From: Motiliproteus coralliicola
GTDB taxonomy: Bacteria > Pseudomonadota > Gammaproteobacteria > Pseudomonadales > Balneatricaceae
Direction of reading: 5' to 3'
DNA: 64,000 nucleotides
Assembly (NCBI RefSeq): GCF_003345655.1
Contig: NZ_QQOH01000001.1
Location: forward strand, 248,001-312,000
In this document: positions 45,076 to 55,409 of the stretch, one piece after another
Numbering within the stretch: position 1 is the first letter of the stretch
Layout of the letters: the number at the start of each line of letters is the position of its first letter
Made by a program: the position numbers and the translations under genes
Notes under the pieces: model-generated
Databases searched by the model: none
Told to the model about the DNA's origin: nothing
What the model saw: the letters and a program-made list of their open reading frames with translations, nothing else

Positions 45076-46320
45076 ATGTTCAGACCTGTTCCCCTATTTA
45101 TCGGCTGGCGCTATACCGGTGCCAAACGCCGTAATCATTTCATCTCGTTTATCTCGCTGGTGTCGACCCTGGGTCTGACGCTGGGGGTGGCGGTGCTGAT
45201 TCTGGTGCTGTCGGTGATGAACGGCTTTGACCGTGAGCTGCGCCAACGAATCCTCGGCATGGTACCCCATGCCACGCTGTCCGGTTATCGAGATACCATC
45301 GATGACTGGCCCGAACTGATCGAACGGGTTCAGCAGCAACCCAAGGTAGAAGGGGCTGCCCCCTATATCGAAGCCCAGGGGATGTTGACCAACCGCGGTC
45401 GAGTCCAGGGCGCGCTGGTCTTCGGGGTTGATCCGGCATACGAGCAGCGGGTTTCGATCATCGGCAACCATATGCTGTACGGTGATCTGGAGGCGTTGAA
45501 GCCGGGCGAGTTCGGAATCGTGTTGGGCGATATTCTGGCCAGAATCTTGGGGGCAAAACTCGGGGACAAGGTCACCCTGGTGCTGCCGGAAGCCTCGATC
45601 TCGGTGGCCGGGGTTTTCCCCAGGCTGAAGCGCTTTACCGTGGTCGGGGTGTTTAAGGTCGGGGCCGAGCTGGACGCCTCGATGGCATATGTGCATCTCA
45701 ACGATGCCGCCAAGATCAAGCGGATAGCCAACGGGATCGAAGGGGTCCGGCTGAAACTGGATAACCTGTTCGATGCACCCGTCGAAGTTCGGCGGATCGC
45801 CCGCACCGAAACGGTTCAATTGCAGACCAGCGACTGGACCCGTACCCATGGGAATCTGTTCCAGGCGATCCAGCTGGAAAAGAAGATGATCGGCCTGTTG
45901 CTGTTCATTATCGTCGCGGTGGCGGCATTCAATATCGTCTCAACCCTGATCATGGTGGTTACCGATAAGCGGGCCGATATCGCGATCTTGCGCACCATGG
46001 GGGCGTCATCCGGCACCATCATGCGGACCTTCATGGTCCAGGGTGGGGTGATCGGCTGCTTCGGTACCCTGGTCGGTACCGCGCTGGGGGTGGTGTTGGC
46101 GTTAACGGTCAGCGATCTGGTGGCCTGGGTCGAGGAGCTGTTCAACTTCCAGATCCTCAGCGCCGAGGTCTATTTCATCAGTTATCTCCCGTCGCAGCTG
46201 AAGTGGGAAGACGTGGCGTTGATCTGCGGCAGTTCGCTGCTGATCAGCCTGCTGGCGACCGTCTACCCGGCTTGGCGCGCTGCTCAGACTCATCCGGCGG
46301 AGGCGTTGCGTTATGAGTGA
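45076..46320 (+). CDS. Lipoprotein-release ABC permease (LolC/LolE/LolF family)
   Basis: The permease extracts mature lipoproteins from the inner membrane for LolA. The 414 residues have an N-terminal membrane helix (about 24-46), a large periplasmic domain, and three C-terminal membrane helices in the MacB/FtsX fold, ending with [18 protein letters not shown]. Only one such permease is present next to lolD, whereas Pseudomonas has lolC and lolE around it. A single-permease LolF system is therefore likely. It overlaps lolD by 8 bases. Confidence 0.93.
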   Translation: MFRPVPLFIGWRYTGAKRRNHFISFISLVSTLGLTLGVAVLILVLSVMNGFDRELRQRILGMVPHATLSGYRDTIDDWPELIERVQQQPKVEGAAPYIEAQGMLTNRGRVQGALVFGVDPAYEQRVSIIGNHMLYGDLEALKPGEFGIVLGDILARILGAKLGDKVTLVLPEASISVAGVFPRLKRFTVVGVFKVGAELDASMAYVHLNDAAKIKRIANGIEGVRLKLDNLFDAPVEVRRIARTETVQLQTSDWTRTHGNLFQAIQLEKKMIGLLLFIIVAVAAFNIVSTLIMVVTDKRADIAILRTMGASSGTIMRTFMVQGGVIGCFGTLVGTALGVVLALTVSDLVAWVEELFNFQILSAEVYFISYLPSQLKWEDVALICGSSLLISLLATVYPAWRAAQTHPAEALRYE

Positions 46321-47026
46321 TCAAGCATCGGTTACGCGTAATTCGAGTGCCGAGGTTGTTCTTAGCGCCCGCTCAATCCGCAAGAGCTACGCCGAAGCGG
46401 CCCACGAACTGGTGGTGCTGGATCAACTGGATTTTGAAGTCTGTGCCGGTGAGCGGATCGCCATCGTCGGTAGCTCCGGCTCCGGTAAGAGCACGTTGCT
46501 GAATATCCTCAGCGGCCTCGATGATCCCACCGACGGTCGGGTAGAGCTTACCGGTGAAGCCCTGGCCGGTCTGAATGAAAACAAGCGGGCGGCGTTGCGA
46601 AACCGCTGCATGGGTTTCGTGTATCAGTTTCACCACCTGTTAGCCGAATTCAGCGCGCTGGAAAACGTGGCGATGCCGCTGCTGTTGTCCAAGCAGCCGT
46701 TGAAAGAGATCGAGGCTAAAGCCCGTACCATACTAGAGCGGGTAGGGCTGGGGCAGCGGCTGGAGCATAAACCGGCTCAACTTAGCGGGGGGGAGCGCCA
46801 GCGGGTGGCGATCGCCCGGGCATTGGTGACGACACCGGCAATGGTGCTGATGGATGAGCCGACCGGTAACCTGGACCGCCACACCGCCGAAGAGATTCAG
46901 GCGCTGATGCTGGAGTTGAACCGGGATCTGGGGATCGCCTTCGTGGTGGTGACCCATGATCTGGAGCTGGCCCAGCGGATGGATCGGGTGCTGAAGCTTG
47001 AAGATGGCTGTCTGCGACCGTTCTGA
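46313..47026 (+). CDS. lolD: Lipoprotein-release ABC transporter ATPase LolD
   Basis: LolD supplies ATP energy to the Lol permease. The 237 residues contain Walker [10 protein letters not shown] (about 50-58), the [15 protein letters not shown] signature and Walker [13 protein letters not shown]. The N-terminus is about 10 residues longer than usual. The start codon lies within the end of the permease gene, so the two are translated together. Confidence 0.96.
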   Translation: MSDQASVTRNSSAEVVLSARSIRKSYAEAAHELVVLDQLDFEVCAGERIAIVGSSGSGKSTLLNILSGLDDPTDGRVELTGEALAGLNENKRAALRNRCMGFVYQFHHLLAEFSALENVAMPLLLSKQPLKEIEAKARTILERVGLGQRLEHKPAQLSGGERQRVAIARALVTTPAMVLMDEPTGNLDRHTAEEIQALMLELNRDLGIAFVVVTHDLELAQRMDRVLKLEDGCLRPF

Positions 47027-47047
47027 GGGTTACAGGTCGGTGCTGTC

Positions 47048-47665
47048 TCAAAGCCTGTTGAACAGCATGGACAGGATCAGGTAGGCCGCCAGTAGCATCA
47101 GGCTTGTTCCCATCAAACGATTGAGCCAGCGTAGCCGGCTGGCGCTTCCCAGTAGCTGCCCCAGTCGTGCGCCAGTCCAGGCCCAGCTGGCGATTGAAAC
47201 ATAGCAGATGACGAAATAGAGACCGGCAAACTGCAGCAATAGCGCGGTGTCTCCTGCCAGTCGAAAGGCCGATACGCCGGTGACACAGGCGATCCAGGCT
47301 TTGGGGTTGAGCCATTGCAGCGCTGCACCCTGAATAAACGAAGGGCTAACCTGCTCCGAGCGGTTCGGGCTGGCGTCGCTGCTGGCGATTTTCCAGCCCA
47401 GATAGGCCAGGTAACCCGCTCCCAGATATCCCATCCATACCAGCCCGGCTGCAGCCGTATTCTGCGCTGCCAGTTCGACGCCGGCTCCCAGTAGCCATCC
47501 AATCAGCAATAGCAACAGGGTAAAACCGAAGGTGGCGCCACTGACGAAGCCGAAGGCGCCCTTGAAACCGGCGTTAGCGCCTGTGTTCAGACTGATCAGA
47601 TTGACCGGGCCGGGACTGATCGACATCGACAGTGAAAACAGAGACATGGCGATAATGAGTGACAT
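47048..47665 (-). CDS. LysE-family amino-acid exporter
   Basis: The 205 residues have six hydrophobic segments and the family opening SPGPVNLISLNTGANAG, with NPKAWIA near the middle. RhtB/LysE proteins export amino acids or derivatives; the substrate is not predictable. GGAG lies before the ATG. It is divergent from a LysR regulator that probably controls it. Confidence 0.9.
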   Translation of the reverse strand: MSLIIAMSLFSLSMSISPGPVNLISLNTGANAGFKGAFGFVSGATFGFTLLLLLIGWLLGAGVELAAQNTAAAGLVWMGYLGAGYLAYLGWKIASSDASPNRSEQVSPSFIQGAALQWLNPKAWIACVTGVSAFRLAGDTALLLQFAGLYFVICYVSIASWAWTGARLGQLLGSASRLRWLNRLMGTSLMLLAAYLILSMLFNRL

Positions 47666-47727
47666 GGCTTTTGACTCCAGCGGTTTACGGATAAGCGTGG
47701 CTCCACTGTAGCCTTAGCTTTATTGAT

Positions 47728-47743
47728 TTATAATCCTGCATAA
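47728..47743. promoter_or_regulatory. Possible LysR-type operator
   Basis: TTAT-N8-ATAA, an interrupted palindrome with the T-N11-A pattern, lies in the 110-base gap between the divergent LysE and LysR genes, the usual place for such a site. Confidence 0.35.
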
Positions 47744-47775
47744 TTTGATTTCACTGTTCTAACAATTGCATCAAT

Positions 47776-48669
47776 ATGATCGATGATCTTCGTGCGTTGG
47801 CGATCTTCGCCGAGCTGTCGCGGCAGGGGTCGTTTCGAGCGACCGCAGAGCGCTTGGGACTGTCGCCCTCGGTGGTCAGCTACCATCTGTCTCAGCTGGA
47901 AAAGCGCCTGGGTACCGCACTGCTGTACCGCTCGACTCGAAAAATTTCCCTGACGGCGGAGGGGCGGCAGCTGCAGCAGCATGCGCTGGCGATGCTAGAG
48001 GCCGCGCAGCAGGGCCTGGAGGCGTTGGATACCGACCGTGACAAGGTTGGTGGTGTTCTGCGTATTACCCTGCCGACAGCGCTGGCGAGGGCGCCTGTCA
48101 GTGCAGGGTTAGCACGGTTTCATCGACGTTATCCCGGCATCGAGATGCACCTGAGTTATACCGACCAGCGTCAGGACCTGCTGGCCGACGGCATCGACCT
48201 GGCGATCCGAGCCGGCTCCTTACCGGACAGCTCGCTGAAGGCAAAACGGATCGGCCAGATCGATCGCAAACTAGTTTGCAGTCCGGCATTGATTGAGGCA
48301 TTCGGAGCGGTCCAGAAGCCCGAGCTGTTAAGCCACTGGCCCTGGATTCGGTTGGCGATGATGCCGCCACGGCGCACCCTGATCGGGCCGGACGGCAGTC
48401 GTCATGAGCTGTCGTTTGACGCCTCCATCGTGGTCGACAGTGTGGAGGCGTTGGCCGAGTTGTGCTGGCAGGGGGCGGGGCTGGCGACCCCATCGACACA
48501 TCTGATTGAGAGCTCATTGGCCAGCGGTGAATTGATCGAACCCTTACCTCAGTGGCGGATTGAGCCGATCGCACTGCATGCAGTCTGGCCCGCCAATGCC
48601 GGGCCTCACAGTAACAGTCGTAGGCTGCTGGAGTTTTTGGCTCAGCAGCCGGAGATCCTCAGCTGCTGA
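47776..48669 (+). CDS. LysR-family transcriptional regulator
   Basis: The 297 residues begin with the LysR winged helix-turn-helix (LRALAIFAELSRQGSFRATA..., about 4-62) and continue with the periplasmic-binding-protein-like effector domain, including the LLADGIDLAIR segment typical of the AaeR/DsdC-like broad subgroup. It is divergent from the LysE exporter and is the likely regulator of it. Confidence 0.93.
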   Translation: MIDDLRALAIFAELSRQGSFRATAERLGLSPSVVSYHLSQLEKRLGTALLYRSTRKISLTAEGRQLQQHALAMLEAAQQGLEALDTDRDKVGGVLRITLPTALARAPVSAGLARFHRRYPGIEMHLSYTDQRQDLLADGIDLAIRAGSLPDSSLKAKRIGQIDRKLVCSPALIEAFGAVQKPELLSHWPWIRLAMMPPRRTLIGPDGSRHELSFDASIVVDSVEALAELCWQGAGLATPSTHLIESSLASGELIEPLPQWRIEPIALHAVWPANAGPHSNSRRLLEFLAQQPEILSC

Positions 48670-48686
48670 TCAGATTGAGCAGGCCG

Positions 48687-49223
48687 TTACTCGTCGTTAG
48701 GCGGCAACTGCTCGCGGGCTTGCTTACGGCGGCGCCAGTTGCGGCCGACCTGCCAGGCCCAGAGCCAGCGAATAATAAAATAGCTGGCGATTGAGAACAC
48801 CACCCCGCACACCAGCGAACCGAACAGCAGCGGCCACCAAATGTGGGACAGCTGCTCGCTGATCCACTCCATTGTCAGCGTGAACTCCTGATCGTTCACC
48901 GGGTGACCCAACAACCAACTGCCGACCAGGTAAGCGAAATAGAAAATCGGCGGGATGGTCAGCGGGTTGGTGATCCAGACCAGCCCCACCGAGATCGGCA
49001 GGTTCGAATGGATCAGAATCGCCAATATGGCGGCAACGACCATCTGCATCGGAATCGGTAGAAAGGCGCAGAAGATGCCGACCAGAAAGGCCAGCGATAC
49101 CGAATTACGGTTCAGGTGCCAAAGATTAGGGTTGTGGAGCGCGCCGCCGAGCTTGCTAAGGTGGGGGTGATCCTTGATGGTTGCCTCATCGGGCATGAAT
49201 CGCTTGATAATTCGGCGCGGCAT
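48687..49223 (-). CDS. DUF2062 membrane protein
   Basis: The 178 residues have a basic N-terminus, two or three hydrophobic segments (about 40-75, 85-105, 130-155) and the NPLTIPPIFYFAYLVG motif of DUF2062. The function is unknown. Its place between the lol genes and comEC is the same as in Pseudomonas, which supports a conserved neighbourhood. Confidence 0.88.
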   Translation of the reverse strand: MPRRIIKRFMPDEATIKDHPHLSKLGGALHNPNLWHLNRNSVSLAFLVGIFCAFLPIPMQMVVAAILAILIHSNLPISVGLVWITNPLTIPPIFYFAYLVGSWLLGHPVNDQEFTLTMEWISEQLSHIWWPLLFGSLVCGVVFSIASYFIIRWLWAWQVGRNWRRRKQAREQLPPNDE

Positions 49224-49419
49224 GCAGGTCGATCCGGTTCTTTTTAGGGTCGCAGGACGGTTGGAAGTCGCTCAGACTGAAGGCTGAGTGTGACATTCGT
49301 ATGACCGGCGTTGGAGTGGAATTGACCGAGCTCTGAGAGCTTCGGCTAGAATGGGATTATGCCCCCGACAGGGAATTAAGGGAACAGGCCTTTTGGCTTG
49401 TTTCTAATGGAGATCAAGG

Positions 49420-51732
49420 ATGATCGCATTCTTTCTGGGCCAGGCCTCGGTGGCGTTCTGGCCGGTAATGCCTGCTTGGATGCTATGGCCCTGGGGTCCG
49501 CTGGGGATAGGCCTTACCGGACTGCTGTGCGGGTATGCATGGACCAGAATCGGACTTCCATCCTCGCGAGCGAAGCTCTCCTACGGTATGGGGCTGTGCG
49601 GCCTAATCTGTGGGCTTGGCGCGGCATCCTGGTGGCAACAGCATCAACTACCGTCCCACTGGCAAGGAGTCGACCTCCAGGCTCAGGGGACCGTAATCGG
49701 TTTGGTGCAGCATCAGGGCGGCCGTTGCCGCTTCGATTTTCAACTGGCTCGAATCCAGCATCCGGGTGAGCAACGACAGCACGCTATAACCCCTCGTCGG
49801 CTGCGGCTCAGTTGGTACAACTGCTCGACCACTCCGACTGCCGGAGAACGCTGGGCGTTGACGGTGCGGTTGAAGCGCCTTCACGGCTACAGCAATCCGG
49901 CCGGGTTCGATTACCCGCTTTACCTGATTGGCCGTGGCATCGACGCCACCGGTTATGTGCGCGATGCCGACGCCCGCCGTTTGGGGCAGGCAGCCTGGCT
50001 AGGGCGAGTGGATCGGCTGCGCCAGCGGCTGGTCGACCAGATACTGGCCGTACCCCTGCCTGAACCGGCACCGGCACTGCTGTCGGCGCTGTTGCTCGGT
50101 GATCGGCGTGGACTCGATGATCCGGCCTGGGCGTTGCTGCGTGAGACCGGCACCGCCCATCTGGTGGTAGTCAGCGGCCTGCATATCGGGATGCTGGCGG
50201 CGGTCGGGTTCGGATTCATCACCTTTATTGGGCGCTGGTTTCCCCACTATCCCTATCAATCTCGACGAACCTGGGCGGCCCTGACGGCGATCATACTCAG
50301 CGGCGTCTATGCGATGCTGGCTGGGTTTACACTGCCGACTCAACGGGCCTGGGTGATGGTCTGTGCCTGGATGCTGAGTTTGATCTGGCTACGACAGATT
50401 GGACCTTGGCACCGATTGCTGTTGGCGGCGGTGGTGGTTCAGCTGTTGGAACCGCTGGCCCTGCGCCAGAGTAGCTTTTGGCTCTCCTTTGGCGCCTGTG
50501 CGGTGCTGATCTGGCTCGGTTACGGCCGGCTGCGACCATTGCCCTGGTGGCGACAGGCGCTGCAGGCGCAGTGGGCGGTGTCGATCGGTCTGTTGCCCTG
50601 GCTGTTGTTCTATTTTCAGCAGGGCGCATTACAGGCGCCGCTGATCAATCTGGTGGCGGTTCCGTTGGTGATGCTGTTGTTGCCGTTGGCGCTGGCCGGG
50701 CTGCTGCTGGCGTGGCTTTGGCCGACAGCACCAGGGTTGCTGCAGCTCTGTGGCTGGTTGCTGGAGCTGGGCTGGTATGGGCTGAGTGAAGCCCGGCAGT
50801 GGCTGGCGCCCTGGCCGTTGGCCGGGCCGATCTCGGTGTGGGTGGTGGCGTTGGCGCTGGTTGGCAGCGCACTGCTATTGCAGCCACTCAATCGGATCCG
50901 TTGGCTGGGGTTGGTCTGCTGGCTGCCACTGCTGTTCCCCCCAGCGGATCAGCCTGAGCCTGGCGCTCTGAAGATCACCATGATCGATGTGGGACAAGGG
51001 CTTTCGATGCTGCTGCAAACCCATCAACACCGGTTGCTGTACGATACCGGCCCGCGCTATCGATCCGGCTTCAGCGCCGCCGAAGCGGCGATCATCCCTT
51101 ATCTGTATAGCCGCGGAATCCGCCAGTTGGATCGCTTGATCATCAGCCATCAAGACAGCGACCATGCCGGGGGGCAGGCGCTGATCAAGCAGCGCCTGCA
51201 GATTGGTCAAACCTGGTCGGGTGAACCACGGGATCCTGGAGAGAGCCCCTGCCGCGCCGGTTCAAGCTGGTATTGGGACGGGGTCGAGTTCGAGGTGCTC
51301 TATCCGTTTGTCGAGACGGTGCTGGATCAGCAGGTCTCGAACAATCGCTCTTGCGTACTCAGAGTCTCGACACCGGCGGTACAGATACTCCTGACCGGGG
51401 ATATCGACCATCAGGTCGAACAGCAGCTGATCGAACGCTACGCCGATCGTCTGCGTTCCAGCGAGTTGTTGATCGCGCATCACGGTAGCGGCAGCTCTAC
51501 GTCGAGCGCATTTATCCAAGCGGTTAACCCACAGCGAGGGTGGATCAGCAGTGGCTGGCGTAACCGCTTCGGACACCCGCATCCACAGGTGATTGAGCGC
51601 CTTTCGGCTGCCGGAGTGGAGCTATTCAATACCGCCGAAGATGGTGCGGTGACGCTGCAGCTGGGGGCTGATGGAGAGGTTCGTCTTGAGCGCAATCGCC
51701 AAGCGAACTGGCGTTATTGGGAGTCGAATTGA
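49420..51732 (+). CDS. comEC: DNA internalisation / competence protein ComEC (Rec2)
   Basis: ComEC is the inner-membrane channel that takes up single-stranded DNA in natural transformation. The 770 residues have an N-terminal DUF4131-type region with an OB-like domain, a central multi-span Competence domain (about 200-480, starting TGTAHLVVVSGLHIGMLA) and a C-terminal metallo-beta-lactamase-like domain (about 520-750, with SHQDSDHAGG). It is full length with no disruption. Confidence 0.94.
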   Translation: MIAFFLGQASVAFWPVMPAWMLWPWGPLGIGLTGLLCGYAWTRIGLPSSRAKLSYGMGLCGLICGLGAASWWQQHQLPSHWQGVDLQAQGTVIGLVQHQGGRCRFDFQLARIQHPGEQRQHAITPRRLRLSWYNCSTTPTAGERWALTVRLKRLHGYSNPAGFDYPLYLIGRGIDATGYVRDADARRLGQAAWLGRVDRLRQRLVDQILAVPLPEPAPALLSALLLGDRRGLDDPAWALLRETGTAHLVVVSGLHIGMLAAVGFGFITFIGRWFPHYPYQSRRTWAALTAIILSGVYAMLAGFTLPTQRAWVMVCAWMLSLIWLRQIGPWHRLLLAAVVVQLLEPLALRQSSFWLSFGACAVLIWLGYGRLRPLPWWRQALQAQWAVSIGLLPWLLFYFQQGALQAPLINLVAVPLVMLLLPLALAGLLLAWLWPTAPGLLQLCGWLLELGWYGLSEARQWLAPWPLAGPISVWVVALALVGSALLLQPLNRIRWLGLVCWLPLLFPPADQPEPGALKITMIDVGQGLSMLLQTHQHRLLYDTGPRYRSGFSAAEAAIIPYLYSRGIRQLDRLIISHQDSDHAGGQALIKQRLQIGQTWSGEPRDPGESPCRAGSSWYWDGVEFEVLYPFVETVLDQQVSNNRSCVLRVSTPAVQILLTGDIDHQVEQQLIERYADRLRSSELLIAHHGSGSSTSSAFIQAVNPQRGWISSGWRNRFGHPHPQVIERLSAAGVELFNTAEDGAVTLQLGADGEVRLERNRQANWRYWESN

Positions 51733-51750
51733 AGGTCACAGGAGGGAAGT

Positions 51751-51778
51751 TCCGGCCAGGAGGCTTGTCCTGGCCGGA
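51751..51778. terminator. Hairpin between comEC and purC
   Basis: TCCGGCCAGGA pairs perfectly with TCCTGGCCGGA around a six-base loop between the convergent genes. There is no T-run on either side, so it may be a Rho-assisted or roadblock-type terminator. Confidence 0.5.
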
Positions 51779-51788
51779 GTCAGGCTGA

Positions 51789-52892
51789 TCAGTCGATCAA
51801 GCCGTACTGGTCACGCAGGATTTCGATGATTTCGGCCTTGGGATTATCCGATAGCTCGATCTTCTCGCCGGTGATCTTTTCGGCGATACCGGTGTAGGTT
51901 TTGGAAACCTCCATCAGCACCGATTCGGGTAGGGCGTTGTCGCGGGCCAACGCGCTGCGCTCCTCCATCCGATCTTTGTTCAGCAGGATGTCTGGATCCG
52001 GGAAATGGCTCAGCAGCAGCTGACGGAAGCCTTCCTTGGAGTTTTCCACCACGTTGCCGTTGCGGTATTGGGGACCGTCCCAGATCCGGGAGGAGTCGGG
52101 GGTGCCCACCTCATCCATGTAGATCAGCTTCTCGTTGCCCTGGGCATCGGTGACGTAGCCGAACTCGAACTTGGTATCGACGAACACCTGATCCAGCTTG
52201 GCCAGCTCGTTGCTGATCAGGTTGAAGCCTTCCTTCAGCAGTTTTTCGTACTGGTCGATATCGTCAGCGCTGCGGAAATTGAACGCGGCGAAATTATCGG
52301 CGATGTTGGCGCGGGTGATGTTGACGTCATCTTGCTCAGGAACCCCCGGAATACCGGTCAGGATACCCTTGGTGGACGGCGTGATCAGCAGCTCCGGCAG
52401 CTTCTGGTCTTTGTTCAGGCCATCGGCGATTTCGATGCCGCAGAATTCACGCTCACCCTTGGCATAGGCACGCCACATCGACCCGGTGATGTATTGGCGG
52501 CAGATCGCCTCGATCATCACCGGTTTGGCTTTCTGCACGATCCAGACAAACGGGTGGGGGATATCGAGGATATGGCTGTCGGCCAGACCCTGCTCGCGGA
52601 ACAGCTTGAACCAGTGGTTGGAGATCGCATTCAGCGCGGCACCTTTGCCGGGAACCCCGTTCATGCCGCCCTCGCCATGCCAGATGCAGTCGAACGCGGA
52701 GATGCGGTCGGAAATCACCATAATCGCCAGCGGCGCATCGGAGGTGACGTCGTAACCTTTCTCTTTGATCAGGCGGGCGCTGTCGGCTTCGGTTAGCCAG
52801 TAGACGGAACGTACTTTGCCACTGTGAACGGGCTTGTCGGTGCGAATCGGCAGGTCGTTATTAACCGCCAAAACCTTATCAGCAAGACTCAT
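51789..52892 (-). CDS. purC: Phosphoribosylaminoimidazole-succinocarboxamide synthase, long form
   Basis: PurC joins aspartate to CAIR in purine synthesis. The 367 residues contain the SAICAR synthetase motifs [17 protein letters not shown], the [14 protein letters not shown] segment and [17 protein letters not shown]. coli and Pseudomonas PurC have about 237 residues. This longer form, with a C-terminal extension and insertions, belongs to a different branch, known also in Vibrio. It is monocistronic and convergent with comEC. Confidence 0.95.
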   Translation of the reverse strand: MSLADKVLAVNNDLPIRTDKPVHSGKVRSVYWLTEADSARLIKEKGYDVTSDAPLAIMVISDRISAFDCIWHGEGGMNGVPGKGAALNAISNHWFKLFREQGLADSHILDIPHPFVWIVQKAKPVMIEAICRQYITGSMWRAYAKGEREFCGIEIADGLNKDQKLPELLITPSTKGILTGIPGVPEQDDVNITRANIADNFAAFNFRSADDIDQYEKLLKEGFNLISNELAKLDQVFVDTKFEFGYVTDAQGNEKLIYMDEVGTPDSSRIWDGPQYRNGNVVENSKEGFRQLLLSHFPDPDILLNKDRMEERSALARDNALPESVLMEVSKTYTGIAEKITGEKIELSDNPKAEIIEILRDQYGLID

Positions 52893-53048
52893 TGAGCTGT
52901 CCTGTATCGCGTCGGTGGGATGGGGCTGGTGTGGTGCGCTAACAGGTGCGCTTACCAGAGCGGCGATTCTACCAGAACTGGGCCGACTGGCCAGTGCCGT
53001 ACGGCAATGATGCTCGGCAGAGCAGGGGTAATAAGGGGTAGGATTGGG

Positions 53049-53444
53049 TTAATCCGACATCGCTTCACCAAAGCTGAGCATATGGCCGTCGGGGTCTTGC
53101 AGGCTGAACTCTCTCATCCCATAGATCGTTTCGATCAGTGCGGTAGGGTGATAGCCAAGGGTTGTCAGGTGTTGGTGTAACGACTCTACATTGTCGGGGT
53201 AGAAGTAGAAGATGGTTGGCCAGCAGGTACTTTGTTGTGGGTCGACAGGCTGTTGCAGGCCTAATGGATAGCTGGTCTCCGACAGCATCAGTTCAGTCTC
53301 TCCGGAGCGGATGGTCGCCCAACGCCACTCGTCAACCGCCGTCGGATCGCTGACCACCTCGAAGCCAAGCGCGGCTTTATAGAATTCCAGACTCGTTTCG
53401 ATCTGGCTGATATTCAGCATTGGGATCATGTTGGTCAGTTTCAT
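53049..53444 (-). CDS. VOC-family (glyoxalase/bleomycin-resistance fold) protein
   Basis: The 131 residues fit one vicinal-oxygen-chelate unit pair: LNISQIETSLEFYKAALGFEVV at the start and FSLQDPDGHMLSFGE at the end. Such proteins include dioxygenases, lyases and drug-binding proteins; nothing here fixes the function. Confidence 0.85.
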   Translation of the reverse strand: MKLTNMIPMLNISQIETSLEFYKAALGFEVVSDPTAVDEWRWATIRSGETELMLSETSYPLGLQQPVDPQQSTCWPTIFYFYPDNVESLHQHLTTLGYHPTALIETIYGMREFSLQDPDGHMLSFGEAMSD

Positions 53445-53485
53445 TGTGAGTGTCTCGCTCGATAGTTAACAATTTAAGGACCGGC

Positions 53486-54001
53486 TCAGGACTCCTCAGC
53501 TTTGAATTCCCTTATCTGTTCAAGCTCTGTGATGAAACTCTCGGCTTCTTGATACAGCAGATGATTCTCGGTTCTTGCTGCTTCGATATAGGGGCTGAGA
53601 CGTTTATAAAAATTGATAAAGGCGCTACCGGAAAGGTCGCATAACACCTCCGTGTCATAGATCTTGTGCTTAACGCCTACGCCGAATCGCTGAATGTAGC
53701 TCAGCAAGGTGACCACCTTGTCACGATGGACGGGTTCGCTGAGGATCCGAGTGAGGATGTCTTTGGAGATCGGCGACGCTTGATTTTTTTCGATCGAAAG
53801 CGCCGAACAGATCTCGTTGTTAAGCTGCCTGAAGCTATCCCTGATGGTGTTATAAGCGTTGAGGGTAGATTCTTTCTTCCGTCGGTCGTGATCCGCCATA
53901 AAGATAGTTTGAGTCTGTCGAATCCTGATGATGACTAAGGCAAACCCCACCACTAAGCCGGTGAGTTTGATACCTTCAAAAAAGAGTTCTAAGCCACTCA
54001 T
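53486..54001 (-). CDS. DUF4760-like membrane-anchored protein, unknown
   Basis: The 171 residues have one N-terminal membrane helix (about 8-26) followed by a helical cytoplasmic domain with the pattern RRKKESTLNAYNTIRD. It resembles DUF4760 proteins, whose function is not known. It lies 51 bases after another membrane-anchored unknown protein and is probably co-transcribed with it. Confidence 0.65.
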   Translation of the reverse strand: MSGLELFFEGIKLTGLVVGFALVIIRIRQTQTIFMADHDRRKKESTLNAYNTIRDSFRQLNNEICSALSIEKNQASPISKDILTRILSEPVHRDKVVTLLSYIQRFGVGVKHKIYDTEVLCDLSGSAFINFYKRLSPYIEAARTENHLLYQEAESFITELEQIREFKAEES

Positions 54002-54052
54002 CTGAAGCTCCTGGGTTGGTTTGACGGGGTGCTGGTAAAGTTAAATTCTGAA

Positions 54053-55000
54053 TCAGGGGAGCTGTTTAGGAAGATCGACCCATAGCTCAATCACACCCTG
54101 CCTTGGCTTTTTCTTTTTGTAGGCGACGTAAGGCACCACCTTGATTTGTGGCAGGGTCGTTTCCGAGTAGTCCAATTGGCGCAGAATACGGGTGGTGTCG
54201 TAGGCCAGTTCGATGGCGGCCTGCTCATCGTCGTCGTGGAAATAACGCACCTCGTGCTTGCGAGCCGCCGCCGCTTCTCGATCTTCGCCAGGGACGATAT
54301 AGCCCCGTTGTTGTAATGCGCTGGAAAGCTCCTCTGCTTGACCGCGAGGGGCTCCGGCGAATTGAAAGAACACGGTAACGCGGCTGCGATCTTTGTAGAG
54401 TTGCTCCACTTTGGCGGTTTTTGAGATCACTTCGGATATGGCGCTGCCGCGAACCTGTTGGGCCATCTCCATCATGGTTTCATCGTTGTTGGGTTCATGA
54501 TTGGCGATTTGGTTGATCTCGCTAACCTGCTCAGCCAGCTCTTTGAGCTGTTGAGAGAGGACTTCGAAGTTATCTGCTAGGGGTTTCACCTCAGTGGAAT
54601 AGAGTGCGACGATATTCTTGGCGTCGACGTTGAGCGAATTAACTTTAGCGATGGTTTCGTCGAGTTGCTCAGCCTGGGGTTGAAACTGCTGGATCTGCTC
54701 CTCCAGCGTAATAACGATTTCGTTGGCCTGCTTAGCCAGATAGCGGGTTTCGGCAATCAGTTCGATAATTTCGGTGCGCTTTTCCTTGATATCGGCAACG
54801 ATCGATTCTTCGATCTCTTTTTGTATTTCGGCTTTGATTTCGGATTTGATATCGGAAACGATATCCCAGCCGACAAAACCGAGGATGGCAATCACAGTGG
54901 CGCCCATCACCGCGTAGAGTCTAAACAGCGCCGGGCGGACCCGTTCGGCGACATTCTCCGACAGGCGGCGTTCTAATAGTTCGAGTTGGTCGTCATCCAT
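54053..55000 (-). CDS. Membrane-anchored coiled-coil protein with LytR-C-like domain, unknown
   Basis: With ATG at 55000 the protein has 315 residues: a short charged N-terminus, one membrane helix (about 30-50), a long coiled coil (about 52-190, with repeated Lys/Glu/Ile heptads), and a C-terminal domain (about 205-315) beginning RVTVFFQFAG, in which a predicted strand, helix, strand pattern recalls the LytR C-terminal fold. Its role is unknown. No family is recognised with certainty. Confidence 0.62.
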   Translation of the reverse strand: MDDDQLELLERRLSENVAERVRPALFRLYAVMGATVIAILGFVGWDIVSDIKSEIKAEIQKEIEESIVADIKEKRTEIIELIAETRYLAKQANEIVITLEEQIQQFQPQAEQLDETIAKVNSLNVDAKNIVALYSTEVKPLADNFEVLSQQLKELAEQVSEINQIANHEPNNDETMMEMAQQVRGSAISEVISKTAKVEQLYKDRSRVTVFFQFAGAPRGQAEELSSALQQRGYIVPGEDREAAAARKHEVRYFHDDDEQAAIELAYDTTRILRQLDYSETTLPQIKVVPYVAYKKKKPRQGVIELWVDLPKQLP

Positions 55001-55409
55001 AGAACGTATCCGATTGGTTGCGGTGTAACTTGAGCAAGTGATGGGGGGCAATGGAGAGTAAGGAAGCGGCGTTGAGTGCTGTAGAGGCCGTGACGGGGGC
55101 GATTAGTACATGGGGGCCCGGAGCAGAGCTTTGACTCTGACTGAAGCGCTGCTGGGGTAGGTTTAGCTCGTTCATCTCTTCCCGTTAAACCCTTGGATTC
55201 AGGAAGATGGATTACAGCTGACAGACCGGTTTTCGTGTCAGATCCATCGAGGCTCCGTGCAATGGAACGCAACACCAGGGAACAGGCACACAACACCGAG
55301 GCTGAGTTTATAGTAGACGAGATTGACTGGCTTAACCTGCCGGCAACGCCGGTCTGAACGGCCTGATCGCCAGCTCAGTCGAGGGCTGAGATTGGGACAG
55401 CCGGGAGGA
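55001..55409. other. Intergenic region before the RluA-type gene
   Basis: About 410 bases with no supported gene. Several overlapping short frames have no ribosome site. A small palindrome CTCAG/CTGAG lies near 55375-55391. Nothing else was recognised. Confidence 0.5.

Noticed and set aside
49322-49352. TTGACC and TAGAAT as a comEC promoter
   Set aside because: The spacing of 19 bases is poor and the elements are imperfect, so the support is too weak to list as a feature.
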